Below are positions 1-12,197 of a stretch of DNA of 64,000 nucleotides, in pieces. The stretch's first letter is position 1; each line of letters starts with the position of its first letter. The DNA comes from Leptodontidium sp. MPI-SDFR-AT-0119 (Eukaryota; Ascomycota; Leotiomycetes; Helotiales; Leptodontidiaceae): contig JAHLEZ010000001.1 of the NCBI GenBank assembly GCA_020726505.1, positions 2,790,001 to 2,854,000 of the forward strand, in the 5' to 3' direction. The translations under genes and the position numbers were made by a program. Under the pieces are notes generated by a model. That model was not told where the DNA came from and did not search any database. It saw nothing but the letters and a program-made list of their open reading frames with translations.

Positions 1-1242
1 TGCTCTCCTCCGTCTTCCGCTTCTTCTCCTTCTTCTCGACCTTGGCCTTCTTCTCCACTACCTCCTCATCAACACCACTACTGCGTCTCCGCTTCTTCTT
101 GGACTTCTTCTCTTCCCTAGCCTCAGCCTCTTCCTGCGCCTTTGTTCCCGCTGCAATCTCTGCTTGTAAACTGGCTTCGAGTTCTGCAAAGTCGATTTCT
201 GGTTCAGGTTCGGGTTGTGGGTTGGGCTCTTTGGCAGGTGCTAATTTTGCTGCTTCGTGAGCTGCCTTCCGTGCTTCACGTGCTGCTTTTCGGGCTGCGG
301 CTGCCTCTTCCTTGATTTGTTTCCGGGTTTTCTTCTCTGGAGCTGGTTGTGTCAAGTTGACAGGTGTAGGCTCGACGTCGATGACAAAGTAGGGATTGGC
401 TTCGACAGCACCAGACTTCTCTTCCTCTGCGGCCTTGGGTTCGCCTGCGACCGATGAGAATCGTGGGATCGTTGAGCCAATGTCGAGCTTGATGAAATCG
501 TCATTATCGGCCACTCCATCGTTCTCACTTCCTTCTGCATCCGAATCATCTGAAGAGTCTGTCATCTCACTATCGCCATCTGCATCAACATCCTCCGGGT
601 TTCTGCCCAGCTTGCCCTTTCCGACAGGATCATAGCCAATATCTGCAGCTTTCTGGTCGAGTTTTGGTCCGAGGGGTTCGAAGGTCGTGCCTAAAACACC
701 GAGGCCCTTCTTGTCTTGCAGATGTCGCGATGGTACCTAAAGATACAATTAGCACATGCCAGCAGCGCAATACCGTAAATACTCACAATTCCCGTCGCAG
801 CAACTCGCGCACTCGTCAGAACCTCCCGCGCCCTATCCATCATTCCACAGATAACTCTCCAATTACCCCTCTCGCCCAACTCGAAGTCTAGTCTCTCCTT
901 CTCAGGCATATCGGCCATATCAGACTTCATACTCTGCATAACTCTGTCCAGCGACCGGATATGCGACTCGATAACCCCAAGATGCTTCTTGAACAGCGCC
1001 GGCCACTTCGCATGCTGGGGACTCTTCGTGAATGGCTTCGGAGGATCCATTGGTAGAGTGTTTGCCGCATATCCAAGCGGATTGGAGTGCATCGCGCTCT
1101 TCTTCTCGCGGGATGGGATCTTCTTCGCCTTCTTCTCTGGTTTCGCTGGTTTCGGCAGGCCGGGGATCTTGGGCTCCTGGTTGAGTTTTTTGGCCGCGAG
1201 CTTGGCTTCGTTGCGACCGGCTTTTCCTTTACCTTTACCCAT
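1..1242 (-). CDS. Lys/Glu-rich conserved fungal protein, C-terminus cut by window edge
   Basis: Two exons: 1242..787, intron 786..737 (50 nt, GTGAGT...TTTAG), then 736 to beyond position 1. At least 397 residues are visible. The N-terminus is a basic Gly/Lys run (MGKGKGKAGRNEAK). Residues about 60-155 form the only globular-looking part, with a PFTKSPQHAKWPALFKKHLG stretch. After the splice comes an acidic Asp/Ser/Glu segment, then a long Ala/Lys/Glu helix-prone tail ending in KKSKKKRRR-type basic clusters that look like nuclear or nucleolar signals. I chose the ATG at 1242 over the in-frame ATG at 1311 because the basic start looks like a natural N-terminus. Composition suggests a nucleolar or ribosome-biogenesis role, but I recognise no domain and assign no function. 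Confidence 0.75.
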
Positions 1243-1979
1243 CCTGAGGATTGGTTTGCGGTTTGGTGTAGAGAATGGGAGGTTGTGCTGGTGGGATAAA
1301 GATTCGCGCATTGAGTTGCTTCAAGAAAAATATTTGGCAGCTCGGCTTTAGCGCGAGGCTGGGGACTTTTTTGCGGGGGAGGCTGGTGCGCTAGAATACA
1401 CTGGGCATACCTCGTGGCTGGAAGCCTCGCTTCCCATCCATAGAAGACTCATTCTTCACAACATCCCTGTTTTCCTTCTATCATGTGAAACGCGACATCT
1501 CACCTGTTTTTCTCCTCATTTTCTAGCTTCACGATCTCTCAACATGGTTTTCTTGCACCAAGGTCTGACTTGAGTAACATGCCTTTTCTCGTATGCGTCC
1601 TTGGATTTTGCGGTCCGGCACTTGTGCCTTTTCCTTCCCTTATCTTCATTCCATATTCAACTTGTACTCTCTCAACCAGGTTCATATGAATTAGTGAATA
1701 TGGATAACTTAAAATCAGACCTCAAACATACTTCAAGATGCCGATTAATTGCAGTTTTACATTTTCATTCTGCTAGATTATCGTTTCCCAGCCAATTACA
1801 CCCCTCTACCCAAGCCAAAGCAACGAGAAATTTCCTTAGAATCCCACCCACCAGTTACAAGTCCCAAGGACTTTTGAGGGCAACGGTAATATCAGACGTC
1901 CATCCACTACCTAACTACCGAGCCTTCTCTTCCAGACCTACAAACCATCTCAACCTGCCTTCCTACCACTTTATCTTGT
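1243..1979. other. gene-free spacer between divergent neighbours
   Basis: Pyrimidine-rich upstream sequence of the Lys-rich gene. Open frames here (for example 1601-2026 +) show no motif and no consistent splice sites, so I see no gene. Confidence 0.5.
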
Positions 1980-2198
1980 CTAGCGCTCATCTCTCTTTCG
2001 TTTTGCTTCCGCTGCCCGTGCTTTAGCTGCTTGTTCTTCCGCTGCGCAGAAGGGGCACTTACGACCACGTGAAACAGGGTCACCAACGTAAGGGGCAGAA
2101 CATCTTCCAGTCTGGTCAAACGCCTCGCAGTTCGCCAGTGTTTGTATGTGTATAACTTCACCGCAACTGCCGCACGACTCTGGGATCATAATACACAT
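1980..2198 (-). CDS. small Cys-rich protein of the short fungal MC-type family
   Basis: Single-exon 72-residue protein. The N-terminal half has paired cysteines: C2, C9 and C12 in a CGSC arrangement, C24, C33, and a CPFC pair at 48-51. The last 20 residues are an Ala/Lys/Arg helix. The layout (Met-Cys start, CxxC pairs, short basic tail) resembles the many tiny cysteine-containing proteins predicted in leotiomycetes and relatives, which have no known function. The cysteine pairs could bind zinc, which is inference. No signal peptide is seen, so it is probably intracellular. It could be a chance frame, but the ordered CxxC pairs argue for a real gene. Confidence 0.5.
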   Translation of the reverse strand: MCIMIPESCGSCGEVIHIQTLANCEAFDQTGRCSAPYVGDPVSRGRKCPFCAAEEQAAKARAAEAKRKRDER

Positions 2199-3904
2199 GG
2201 TATGGTCTTTGAATCTGGTATTAGGGTTCCTTGTTTCTTGAATTTTATGCTGTGTTGAGTAGAAGTGAACTTGGTGTGAGGAGGGGGAAACTCTTATACC
2301 TTGGGAATTCAGAATATCATATTCTGCTGTTCTAGTAAATGTAAAAGAATTTCTCTTCGAATGTTAGTGTTTATGACTGAGTTCAAAGGATTCAAGTTAC
2401 ATTTGGCATGTCTTTGTTGAATGGTAATCGCCCATTATCCAAAAATGTGCGGCCGGTAAACACACTTATTCCAGTGTCCTTGTTATCGAAGACTATTCTA
2501 CAGTAGTCTGTTACCTAATGTGTCTCATCACAAATATTCAGAACCAGAGTCATCTAACCCGTAAATAATTACTTTGGCTATTCCTCCGTTCAGAATACCT
2601 ACCTATCTAGGTAGGTCGGACCTTCTTGAGAGGCTACTCGGGTAATATTTAGCCGCCAAGCATTGTTAGAATCTCGTCAGAAACAGCTGGGAGGACTCAG
2701 TACTGCAGCGTAGTCATTTCATTAAGATGATTTCTCGTCTTTCACCGATCCAGCTGATGAGATCCGTACATGTTCTGGTATCGAAGAAGTCATGTCACAT
2801 GATGAGTGAATAAACTCTTATATAATCCAGCAATCGGGGTCAACCTCTCTTCGTGTGGCTGGGAAGTTGTCGATTTGTGGCACGCGCTCAGGAGCACCTT
2901 AATTGTAATATCTCCACGCCGAAAATTATTTTTATTCTCATATTAAGAAAGGTATTGAATCTTATGATTTAGATAAGCTTACGATTTTATTTTCAAGTAA
3001 AAGGCATTTGTCGTTGGAAAGATTTTGCGATTTAACTGTTCTATAGGGGCGATTTTTTGGTGGTGGCCTGTGCAAAAAATCGGCAGTTTCCAGTCCACAC
3101 GAAGAGAACCTTTCGTCTCGTCTATGCATCTACAATTGCCATCTCTTTGCCAACAAGAACATGTTTTCCATAGATTACATCAAAGCATGTATCCAGTATG
3201 GGGAACATGACATCATATCTTCCACGTTGCACCTATATTCACGGAGCCGCAGGCATGACCCAGCGGCAACTGATTCGCGTCTTAACCCCCCGTTTCAATT
3301 ACTTCCAGCAAGCTTCTCTACCGTCAATCCCATACCGCCTTTCCTCTCACCAACGTCCCACCACAACCTTTTTCCTTGTTCAGCTTTGTTGACTTCGATG
3401 CCAGCTCACTGTTGCGCTGCCAACCCAGTGGTTCTCCATCGCAAAGATGCAGATCTCGTTATACTCGCGGAGGTAGTTCCGAAAGTAGGGAAAGAAAGTA
3501 CCGAGATTTCCGAATGGTCATCAACACCAGTAATAGACCGGTGACACTCAAACCATCGCAGTTAGTACAGTTCACTTATCATCGTGACTTTTCTGCACAT
3601 GGTTTAGTCAGTGCTTTCAGCTGTGGGTCAGTGGGGAAAAGGTTGAGACTTCATGCGTTCATTTTCTAGTTTTGAACCTCCTCTACTAACACAAAATGAC
3701 GATGCATCGAGCATGACTGGCTCATCTCGTCATGTAAAGAAGATCTTATCGGCATCTTGGGCCGGGGTTGGCCTGAAAGATCTTTGCAGCCTTGTGGGTT
3801 CCCAGTTTCTATATCTCCTGTGAGCTCTCTCTCCTGTTTCCCAGCTCTGTGCGACTTGAAATTTCCGTATTATTTTTTCGATTGCTGTCCACGGACACGA
3901 CAAG
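2199..3904. other. gene-free spacer, partly AT-rich
   Basis: About 1.7 kb without a supported gene. It contains a short perfect inverted repeat at 2597-2616 (ACCTACC, 6-base loop, GGTAGGT). The open frames at 3025-3669 are short, overlap each other and lack recognisable motifs. The last 150 bases are probably promoter and 5' leader of the gene at 3905. Confidence 0.5.
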
Positions 3905-4267
3905 ATGTCTTCTATAACCAATTCATACTACTCAGCCGTCTCGGAATCACCCCTCGACGCGTTGCTGAATAAACTCCGGCTCTGGTACTACCAATATGAA
4001 GTCACCTTCTCGCTTTACGTCCTGACACCCACCGAGAAGTTCATCATGAATACGATCGTCCTCTCATTCTTTGCCCTTTCCCTCTACGGAATAGTGTCCT
4101 TTACACCTGTATTAATCAGCCAATTCATCTCCAGAGCAATCTCGAGTCTCTTTTGGGTATATGTCAACGACAGTGGAAACCAGCTGGTGCTGCAACAAGA
4201 TATACCTATGCCATGGTTCAATGCCACGAAGATTGGGTGGGAGAAGTTTTGCAATTATAATATCTGA
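3905..4267 (+). CDS. serine palmitoyltransferase small subunit-like protein
   Basis: Intronless, 120 residues. Residues about 18-70 match the SPT small-subunit-like family (the fungal counterpart of human SPTSSA and yeast Tsc3). There is an amphipathic stretch rich in Trp/Tyr (KLRLWYYQYEVTFSLYVLTP), then a charged TEKF turn, then one hydrophobic membrane helix at about residues 47-67 (NTIVLSFFALSLYGIVSF). In the family this small ER protein binds the Lcb1/Lcb2 heterodimer, stimulates condensation of serine with palmitoyl-CoA, and influences acyl-CoA choice, the first step of sphingolipid synthesis. The roughly 50-residue C-terminal extension has no known motif. The ATG at 3905 is the first in frame and gives the usual short N-terminus. 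The family call is from sequence pattern; the activity is inferred. Confidence 0.82.
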   Translation: MSSITNSYYSAVSESPLDALLNKLRLWYYQYEVTFSLYVLTPTEKFIMNTIVLSFFALSLYGIVSFTPVLISQFISRAISSLFWVYVNDSGNQLVLQQDIPMPWFNATKIGWEKFCNYNI

Positions 4268-5147
4268 TGCGAGTGAGTATTTTTGATGATCCAATTTATT
4301 TGGGAGTGAATGGGGGTTTGCGGGCACAGTTCTGATGAGGCGTCAGGCGCATCGTCCTGACTGCCACGATGAATTGCACCGACTTCAAAACAAATTCAAA
4401 GTTCCAAGCTAACTAGACAATATAATCACAGTGGTATCAGACACCTCAGATTCACCAACTCGAATACCGCCCTATTCTTCAACGAATTCTTTCTCGAAAC
4501 TCGCTCTAGTTCTCATTTACTGGACGGTCGACAAAACAACTCTCGGTCCACAATGATGCAAATAAATCCGTTGCCAGCTTTGAAGTTGGCATCCAATCAA
4601 GGAATCGAGTTTCCCAATTCGGAGAAGTAGCGATTTGTTGTCTCGAAGAGTCGAGGGTGTCCTGAGTCGCAGGTGGGGAATGGCCAAGGAGGATCCTGGG
4701 ATGGTGCAGCGAGGCTGAATCGTTAAGCGAGATCAACATCACACCGCACCTCATTGTGACGCCTCTCGTGGCAGGGTCGAAGGTTGCTGATGAGGAGTTA
4801 CGGTCAGAGAGTGTATTTTCTTTGGATTGGGAACTGGGAACGAGGTAATGATAATGATGTGATACACCATTTGCAGCGGTTGTGTCTTTAGTTTGGTTTA
4901 GCATTGTGGATTGATACTTTTAGATCACGCATGTTGATACAGCGGTCACGGCACATGTGAGGATGCGCAATGATTCTGTGTTTAGTATCGCATTTTATAT
5001 ACAAGTCACTCGCATTTTAGTTTTCGTCGTAGCTTCATCCACTGTTCCCAACTCCCCCAGCACCCGCTCCAGCCATTATGCCAATGCATCAGGAGCCGCT
5101 ACGAGGAAGCTCAGCTACTTTTCTCGCCTGCGACCACTTCTTTGTCC
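4268..5147. other. gene-free spacer with one doubtful frame
   Basis: The only sizeable frame is 4506-4904 on the minus strand (132 residues, Ser/Thr/Asn-rich, no domain, no signal peptide). I cannot tell it from chance and do not call it. Confidence 0.4.
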
Positions 5148-5849
5148 TTACCAACGGTCTCTACCTCCAATGACCTCAGCAGCCTCTGTGACCTCCTGCA
5201 TCCACAGCTCTCGGAATGGCATTAAGTCTGCTTTTAATTCCGAACAACCTCTTTGTAAAATGTCCCACAACAAGTCGTAGTCCACTCCACCAGCAGATAA
5301 ACCACTCAACCCCCGTCTCGCTACCTCAATATTTTGGAGAATAAGTCGCCAATGCTTCAGAGTCGCAGTGAGGGCTGTGTAGTCGGCGGGCTTGATCAAA
5401 GTCAGGAGAGTGATCTGATCGTAACTGGCCCAGACCCTCGTGAGGTAGAGGTAGAACTCTGCGCGGAGACCCTTGACCAACCGAATATACATTTGGGCGA
5501 AGCTCTCAGGCTTGATATGTTCCATGAGAATCTACCAAAATTTAGCATTTCCTTGCTCTCATTGGAGGCGGGGGGAGGGTCAATTCCCACATCTTTGAAG
5601 GTGACCTCGGTGCGTAATTCTTCCAATTTCTCAATGGCGCGGAAGAAGAGATCAACCATGTATTGTCTGAAGATTTTGGTGTTCTGAACGTCGGTGTTCT
5701 CGGGATGTTGTTGCTCTATTCGCACCTTGATATCGCCGAGGAATTCGGGGGTCTCAGCACCTTCTCCGCTCGATCTTGGTCACTTTGTGTTAATTGCTTT
5801 CTTGCAGCGAGGCATGGAGTCGATCATACCTGTTCCCTAGGGTCGCCAT
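5148..5849 (-). CDS. orphan three-exon protein, 195 aa
   Basis: Exons 5849..5830, 5774..5591 and 5531..5148; introns 5829..5775 (55 nt) and 5590..5532 (59 nt), both GT-AG. The splices remove the stops that separate the open frames and give a continuous 195-residue protein. It starts MATLGNR; residues about 45-160 are predicted mostly helical, with many Leu/Tyr/Trp (for example FYLYLTRVWASYDQITLLTL). There is no signal peptide, membrane span or cysteine cluster. I recognise no family. The clean joining of three frames by canonical splice sites is the main evidence that the gene is real. Confidence 0.65.
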
Positions 5850-7596
5850 CTTGGGTTGTAGGGTTAGTTGGGAGGGTTCAACGTTTCTGGTTCGGAAGTT
5901 GGAAAAAATTTCTGTCAAGGAGGAAGAAGAGTGGCAATTTATACACAAACGTGAAAAAATTTCTCAGGCAAACGTTTCTTAGCGCGGGGAGAGTGTCAAA
6001 CACGTCTGCCTCGGTTTACTTCCGATTCACTTCGAGGGCAGCACCGGCAGGCCCCACCTCGCCAGATGAACATGAAGTGAGCGGCAGATAATGACTTTCC
6101 AGTTACAAAGTCTTCTACAAGGAGTAGTCGTAAAAGTAAGTTCACGATGAGAACAGCAATGATTGTTTTTGATTGGGTTTCATTGTGAGAAAGTACCGGA
6201 TTCTACCTTAAGGTGAATCCAAACTTCTGCCCGTCAGTAGGTATGTTCTTTAAAGGCAAATTGCAAAGTCTCCATGAATGCCATCAGATGTATCCATATG
6301 CTCATATACTTCCTCCGCCCCGAACCTCGTCGTTGCCCTCTTCCTCTGTAGTTACAGCCTTAGATAACCATGCCTCCTTGAACAGAGCAAAGTCCTGATG
6401 GATAGCAGGGACTTTGTGAAATAAGAAATTGAACAGAACATCATGAGGCTTGAGCGTACTACCGCTTTCATTTTTCATATCCAGATGACGCTCAATTTGG
6501 CACAACCCCCCGCCCATCCCCCCAACTCCCTATACATCAACAAATATAAAACTAACTTAATGCAAATAAAAATAAAAAGCTCCAACCAGTTTCTCCAGAG
6601 GCCTGAAACAAACACATGGAAAAAGCTTCGGTCTCCTCGGGGTGTTCATTCTCCATATTTTCCTTGATTTCTCCGAGATGCAGAAGTGTTCTCGCCTCTT
6701 CTTAGTTGGGTCTTTGATCCATCAGCTCTTCGTTCTGCTATTAGCCGGACGGAAGGCATACCTGTTCTCCATGTTGGGAACTGCTGAGCGATTGGCTTTT
6801 GGAAATTTACTACCTGGCCGTTGAGGTCTAGAGATCGATTTATCGATTGAATGGCCAGCAGGGTAATGTGGTCAATGGAGTTTATCTTTTGAGTGTTAGT
6901 TGAAGAAATCAGGAACCAGGCTAGCGCGGTTGTTCAAGTGAGCGCATCTTTGTCTTTGTTTACTTTCCATTCACCTTCAAGGAACCCAAGAACAATTCAT
7001 TTGAAGGGAACACAATATTCTGGAATGGAGAAGATCGAGATTTAAGGATACATCGGTAAAATTCGTGCTGATTTTGTCCTCGCCCATCTTACGAGCGAGA
7101 ATTCAAAACATGCTCGATGTATAGCTGTCAGAAAGCTTTCAAACAAGCCTCCTTTTCGGTTTCTGAAAATGAAAACCTGACGCCTTTCCGCAACCTCATC
7201 GCTAATCATACTTGATCAACTTCAAAGCTTCGTCCAACCTTGATCATGGATGGCAGACAAGAATTTTTCTTTCTAGATATTGTCTTCTAACATGCGTTCC
7301 TCGCAGTAATTTGGCCAGGTTTGCTGGAGCAAAATTACGTCCCATGTCTAGCGCTGATGTTGAGTCTTTGGCGGGGCCAACATGTCCCAGCAGTCGCTAC
7401 CATTTCAGGACGTTGGAGAGCCAAAATTACCCCGCACTTAACTGAACGGCCCTAACGCAAAGACCACCAGCAGCCATAACTTCTAGTAATAGCAATTCCT
7501 GACTAATGTTAGAGTCGTTATAACCAACGCCTATTGATATTAAACGAAGAATATCATGTCTGTTGCTCTTACAATGCTTTAAGACTCGTGTCATGG
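5850..7596. other. gene-free spacer
   Basis: About 1.75 kb containing the promoter side of the orphan gene and the 3' flank of the homeobox gene. Several frames of 60-140 codons are present on both strands, none with motifs or plausible splicing. No RNA gene seen. Confidence 0.45.
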
Positions 7597-9501
7597 TCAG
7601 AAAAATTGGGCGCCATCGAAGGAAGAGAGGACAGGGCTGGCCGAACATGACTCCAATGAGCTGATCTCGCCGAAATCCAATGCCTGGGATTCTGTCGAAG
7701 GGTCAAAGGACTTTGATACAGTAGCAAATAAGTCGCTTTCAAGACCATCCAAAGGAAGACTGGAAAATGGTAGTGCCAATATTTCTCCATCTTCAACTTT
7801 CTCATAAGTGCGTGCTGGGTTGAAGGTTGAGAAGCCAGCTTCGACGGGCATCGAGACGTCCCAACTGAATGCCGGATCGAAGTTTTCGACATCTTGATAC
7901 TGGCAATCGAAAAGAGTTTGAGTGTCGAAGAAACTGTGACCACAAACAGAAGTCAGCATAGGCCTCGAGAAGGGAATAAATCCACGTTACCTTTCCATGT
8001 CGACAGATTGCGCATAGTCCGTACTATTGAGACGACTTGGGGCAGTAAAGTCGTGGTTCTCCTTGGCCTTTCCGGACTCTCCAGGTAATGAAGCCCGCTC
8101 TAGCATGCTTGAAACCCGGTCATCAAATCCCCAGCCTCCAACCCAGTCCCTCGCAACCGAAAGCCCATCACAGAAATGTTCGGCGAGATGCTCAACTCGG
8201 TCATCCCACGTATTCAGCGAAGCATCACAAAATCCACAACGGGAGCGAATGGTGTTTACAGTCTTCCAAGAGCCCATAGATGGAATCAGTGGACAGTTTC
8301 CATGCATAAGTCTTAGATGTTGCCGAAGGTGATCCTTGCGATAGAATGTTCGCTCCGCAACGGGTCGAGTCGCGCAGCTGGTATAGCCGTGGGCTCCAAT
8401 GTGCTCTGGGGTAGGATCAACAATCCCACAAAAAGTACAAGTTACTTGGTTTGTCGTGGGCTCAACATCCACACTTCCATATGGGCTGCATGTCCATTTC
8501 TCCAAAGGTAGGTGTATAGATTTCTCATGGCGCTGCCAGTCATATTTGGTTTTGAAGCGATCAGAACAAAACGTACACTGAAACTTCCTCGATGCTGCCT
8601 GTTGGTCTGTCACCCCCGAACATGAACAGGAGTCAACATTAACTGGCAGTCGGCGATGTCTTCGCTTTGATTGAGTGGGTGCTGTAGAAACATCGTCGCT
8701 AGTCTTCCACTCATCAGAGTGGACCGATTTGGCGTTCGCAGCATATGAGCGAACTTCCATGCTAGAGAGAGATGATTGGCTTGGACAAAACTGGCGATGA
8801 AATCTTGTTGACCCTCGTAGAAATTCGCCGCTAGAAGCACCATTCAGCTGGCTGACTGCTTCCAAAATAGCAGGCAGGGCAGCGGCTTCATCGTCCGTCC
8901 AAGAGTTCAGCCATCGGTGAAAAAGGGGTACATCTTCATCTTTTTTTGAGGCTGGTATCGTGGGCGGTATAGCTTCGCCCTGAGGCGGAGATACTGGCTC
9001 TAATGATGGTACTTTTCCTCGTTTTCGTACATTTGCAAACCAGTTGGAGATCTGGCTACGTTTGAGTCTGGTCACTGCCATCAGGTGATCGAGATCACCC
9101 GGCGTCGGATATGGGGATTGACGATGGGCTGAGAGCCATTCCTCCAGCAGACGTAGGGATGCACGTGGGAAGCGTGGTCTTGAGCGTGATTCTCTGGTGG
9201 AGATAGATCCAGATATTGAACCTAAACCCAGAGTCGATGTTGCAGACCCCGCAACAGACCACGATGAGTGGGAGGGAAGCATCGTAGTGGAGTCGGGTAC
9301 AAGCGGGGGTATAACCTTTGCATAGAGAGATAGAGAACTCTCTCGAGGCCGCGAAGTTGGTGGACTGTGTTGCGCATCTTCATAGCACAAATCCTGGACG
9401 TTTTTGAAGACAAATGAAAAGGATGATCCTTCCTCACGTGACTCCAGTCTATTCGCGCCCTTCGAGACGAAGGGCTCGCGTAATCTGCGAACGGGGTCCA
9501 T
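7597..9501 (-). CDS. TALE-homeobox plus C2H2 zinc-finger transcription factor
   Basis: Two exons, 9501..7991 and 7933..7597, with a 57-nt intron; 615 residues. A homeodomain lies at about 108-165. It carries the three-residue loop extension (P-Y-P near 130-132) and recognition-helix residues WFANVR at 154-159, which places it in the TALE/homeobox-KN class. A canonical C2H2 finger follows at 309-330 (C309, C312, H325, H330). Two further Cys/His clusters follow, at about 355-400 and 422-442. The C-terminus is acidic and Ser-rich, a plausible activation region. Homeobox-plus-C2H2 proteins are a known ascomycete class that act as nuclear regulators, often in development; the targets of this one are unknown. 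The start is the first ATG and precedes a basic segment. The gene is divergent from the one at 10390. Confidence 0.92.
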
Positions 9502-10389
9502 CTGGCCTCAATCGCAGGTCGAGATATTTGTTCTGCTAGAAGTACAGTTGTTGTGATCTCTCTAGAGTATTCCTTAGATATAATCTTGAGGATTGATAAG
9601 ATTCAACAATTCTAAAATCAAGATACTTGCTGGTCAGAAAATACAAATGAAATCAAGGGCTCACTGCACGTCTTCAAATTATCTACTAGAGGAATAGAAG
9701 TGTTTCTAATTACTGCAAAATTCGCTAAGAACTACCGTGATCATTGCAAGGAAAGAGAATCCGGAGGTGGTGTTTTCAGGGACAGCTCCAACAATTGGTG
9801 GCTACTCTGAGCATCTGATGCCCAGGTATGACCTGAATATAGCCTCGTGGGTGTTACAGATGCTGGATGCAGAGAATCTCAAGATAAATTGAAACGGCCT
9901 GGCGTAATAATCAAGACATTGAGTAGTCAGGGCAATTGGCGTTGGTCTGCTCGCAAATTCAGGGGTTCGGTTAATTCGAAATAAGCGACTGGATCCTCAA
10001 AACAAAATGTTGGTCTGCGTCCAACCTCGGGCAGCGTTTCTTTCGAGGAAGATAGCAGCATTAACGCGCTCACCTTTGGAGTAAAATTCTGCAAGCTACC
10101 TTGCGGTTCCACTAGCGCGAGGCTACGAAATGCATTCACCACGGGCGACAACAATAACGTGGTCCGTTCCCACACTCCTATAAAGACCACCTCTTCTCCC
10201 TGTTGTCTCTCTCCTCCATTTGCAGAACAACACAACTTTCATTCTTTCCAAGAGAAAGGTAAGAGTTCTCCCATCTAATTACTTGAGATCGATGGGAGGC
10301 AGACCTGACAGCACAGCAGACACTCCTCTCAAAGAGGACTCTCGACGAAGCAACCAACACCTTTCAAGACAATCTCTTCACCACACACA
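9502..10389. promoter_or_regulatory. shared 888-bp divergent promoter region
   Basis: Lies between the start codons of the homeobox factor (minus) and the orphan gene (plus). It has a CT-rich leader just before 10390. No specific binding sites could be assigned by eye. Confidence 0.4.
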
Positions 10390-11193
10390 ATGGAGAGTAA
10401 GTTCATACCAAACCACCACACCGCTCATATATGAGAATGTTCCTATATACTGACGATATCGATAGCCAACGGAGCCAACAACGAGACCTCTCTCAACCAA
10501 ACCTTGCAAGACCTCCTCGACCGCATCCACCTCAGCAATGCCTCCTCATCCTCGGCCATCCAAACTCAAGATCGGTTCACCACCAACTGGACCGGACCTG
10601 ACAATTCTCAGTGCGACGAAAAGCACTTGAGTGATGACAACCGACGTAAGATGAACCTAGTATACGACGCGGTTCATCGATTGCGCAATTCGGAGGATCA
10701 ACATCTGCATACTGGTACGGGATTCGGCAAGGAGGACTGGAGTATCAAGACGAGAGGCGAAAAGCTGCGGTTTGTCTCCCTCCCTCTTATGGGGTATGAC
10801 CATCTCGTTGAGGTTTTGCGCTCTGTTGTAGAGGAGATCGAGGGCGGCTTCCAAGGCCGGCTTAGTACTGCTGCTGCCTTGATTGTTGGGATTGCGCAGC
10901 GCGGTGGTGTTGGCATGCAGGATGTCGTAAAGTTGCTGAAGAAGGACGTGGCTTGGCTCGGGGTTATGAAGATGCATTTCCGGAAGATGAAAGCAATGGT
11001 AGACGAGGAGGCGGAGGATGGTTGGGACTGGGTGGTTGGATTGCAAAAGCAGGTTCATCTCATCGGTGTCATCATGCCTCAGGTTTGGGATCAGTTCAGT
11101 TGCTACTTCTGGGCTGTGGTTGACGTCAACATTGACCAGGAGAGATCATCAATTGAGGTCAACAGATTCGTCCGGAACAAGATAGGAATTTGA
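10390..11193 (+). CDS. orphan protein, 244 aa
   Basis: Exon 1 is only 7 nt (10390-10396, ATGGAGA), then a 69-nt intron (GTAAGT...GATAG) and exon 2 at 10466-11193. This gives a 244-residue protein beginning METNGANNETS. Residues 90-200 are helix-rich, with a conserved-looking HLVEVLRSVVEEIEGGFQGR segment, and the C-terminal part is rich in Trp and Val. No signal peptide, membrane span or known domain is seen. The tiny first exon supplies the only good ATG; without it the frame would have to start at an internal Met. Function unknown. Confidence 0.68.
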
Positions 11194-12197
11194 TTGGGGG
11201 TAGATGAGATCCAGATGAAATTTGGGTCTGCCAAATTCAGAGAGAGAATCAAAATGACCCCTGATTACAATGCACGACAACATATAATCGTGGCGATGAA
11301 GTGTACCCAGTCAGATGAAATCAACCAGTACTTACTCAATATACAAGTTTCCTTCGCTCGTCACTAAAGCAGGCTCACCACTCCCATACTTACCATCCTA
11401 TATCTCGAGCTCTTCTAAAATTTTGATATAACAAGCATTGTGCGGGTTACTCGACTCTCTCCGGGACAAAATTCGATTGAACAGTTCGCTCTCCTTTCCA
11501 AGAGCGGATCCAGGCCCAGGGGATAGACTGTAGGAGTAACCCAATTCCTTAAAACAAAAAAGTGCGAGAGCAGTACAAGGATAATATGTTTCTGTTTGGG
11601 ATACAAGAGTCCGATGTCTCCGTGGACAAAACCTACTTATGATATTCAGCCCACTGTTGGCCAAATGGAGCTCTCAGTATGATGGGTTTGGAGGGAAGTG
11701 GAGTTACACAGTCCTGATACAAATAAATGAGTGCTGGGTCATCACTCAAACGTCTAGGAATTGGGGTTTGAAAAGCACACCGAGCAGTGCATTTACCCTT
11801 TCCTAAGATATCCTTCCCTATGCAGGCGCCCATCGCGTAGACATCCAGGGATGCACACAACAAGCCATGCCGAACGAAGAAACAAGGACGGAAGGTGATG
11901 TATGGTTTTAATATCCTTCGGGAAGGTTCATCCTCTGCAGATGAAGAAAGAAAACCAAACATCATGGTATGAAACATCGAGCCGGTACCTTCACAGGTGA
12001 TGTTCTGGAGCAAAGGCTTTGAGGCCACCTGGCTTATGTAAGCTCGTAAATTGATATCACGTCGCGTACACGAACTGGCAGTGGCCGTGCATGACGCGAC
12101 GAAAAGAAACACCAAGACTTCTCCACGACTCCTCAACCTCCTCATCTTCTTGTTTACTTCTTTTCTCCTCTGCCATTCCAATCGACCGCCATTCACT
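11194..12197. other. spacer and POL3 promoter
   Basis: About 1 kb. A minus-strand frame ending at 11633 reaches into the polymerase leader and has a hydrophobic N-terminal stretch, but it has no splice support or family match. The CT-rich sequence just before 12198 is the likely polymerase 5' leader. Confidence 0.4.

Noticed and set aside
4506..4904. 132-codon minus-strand frame
   Set aside because: Low-complexity Ser/Thr/Asn composition, no domain, no support beyond being open.
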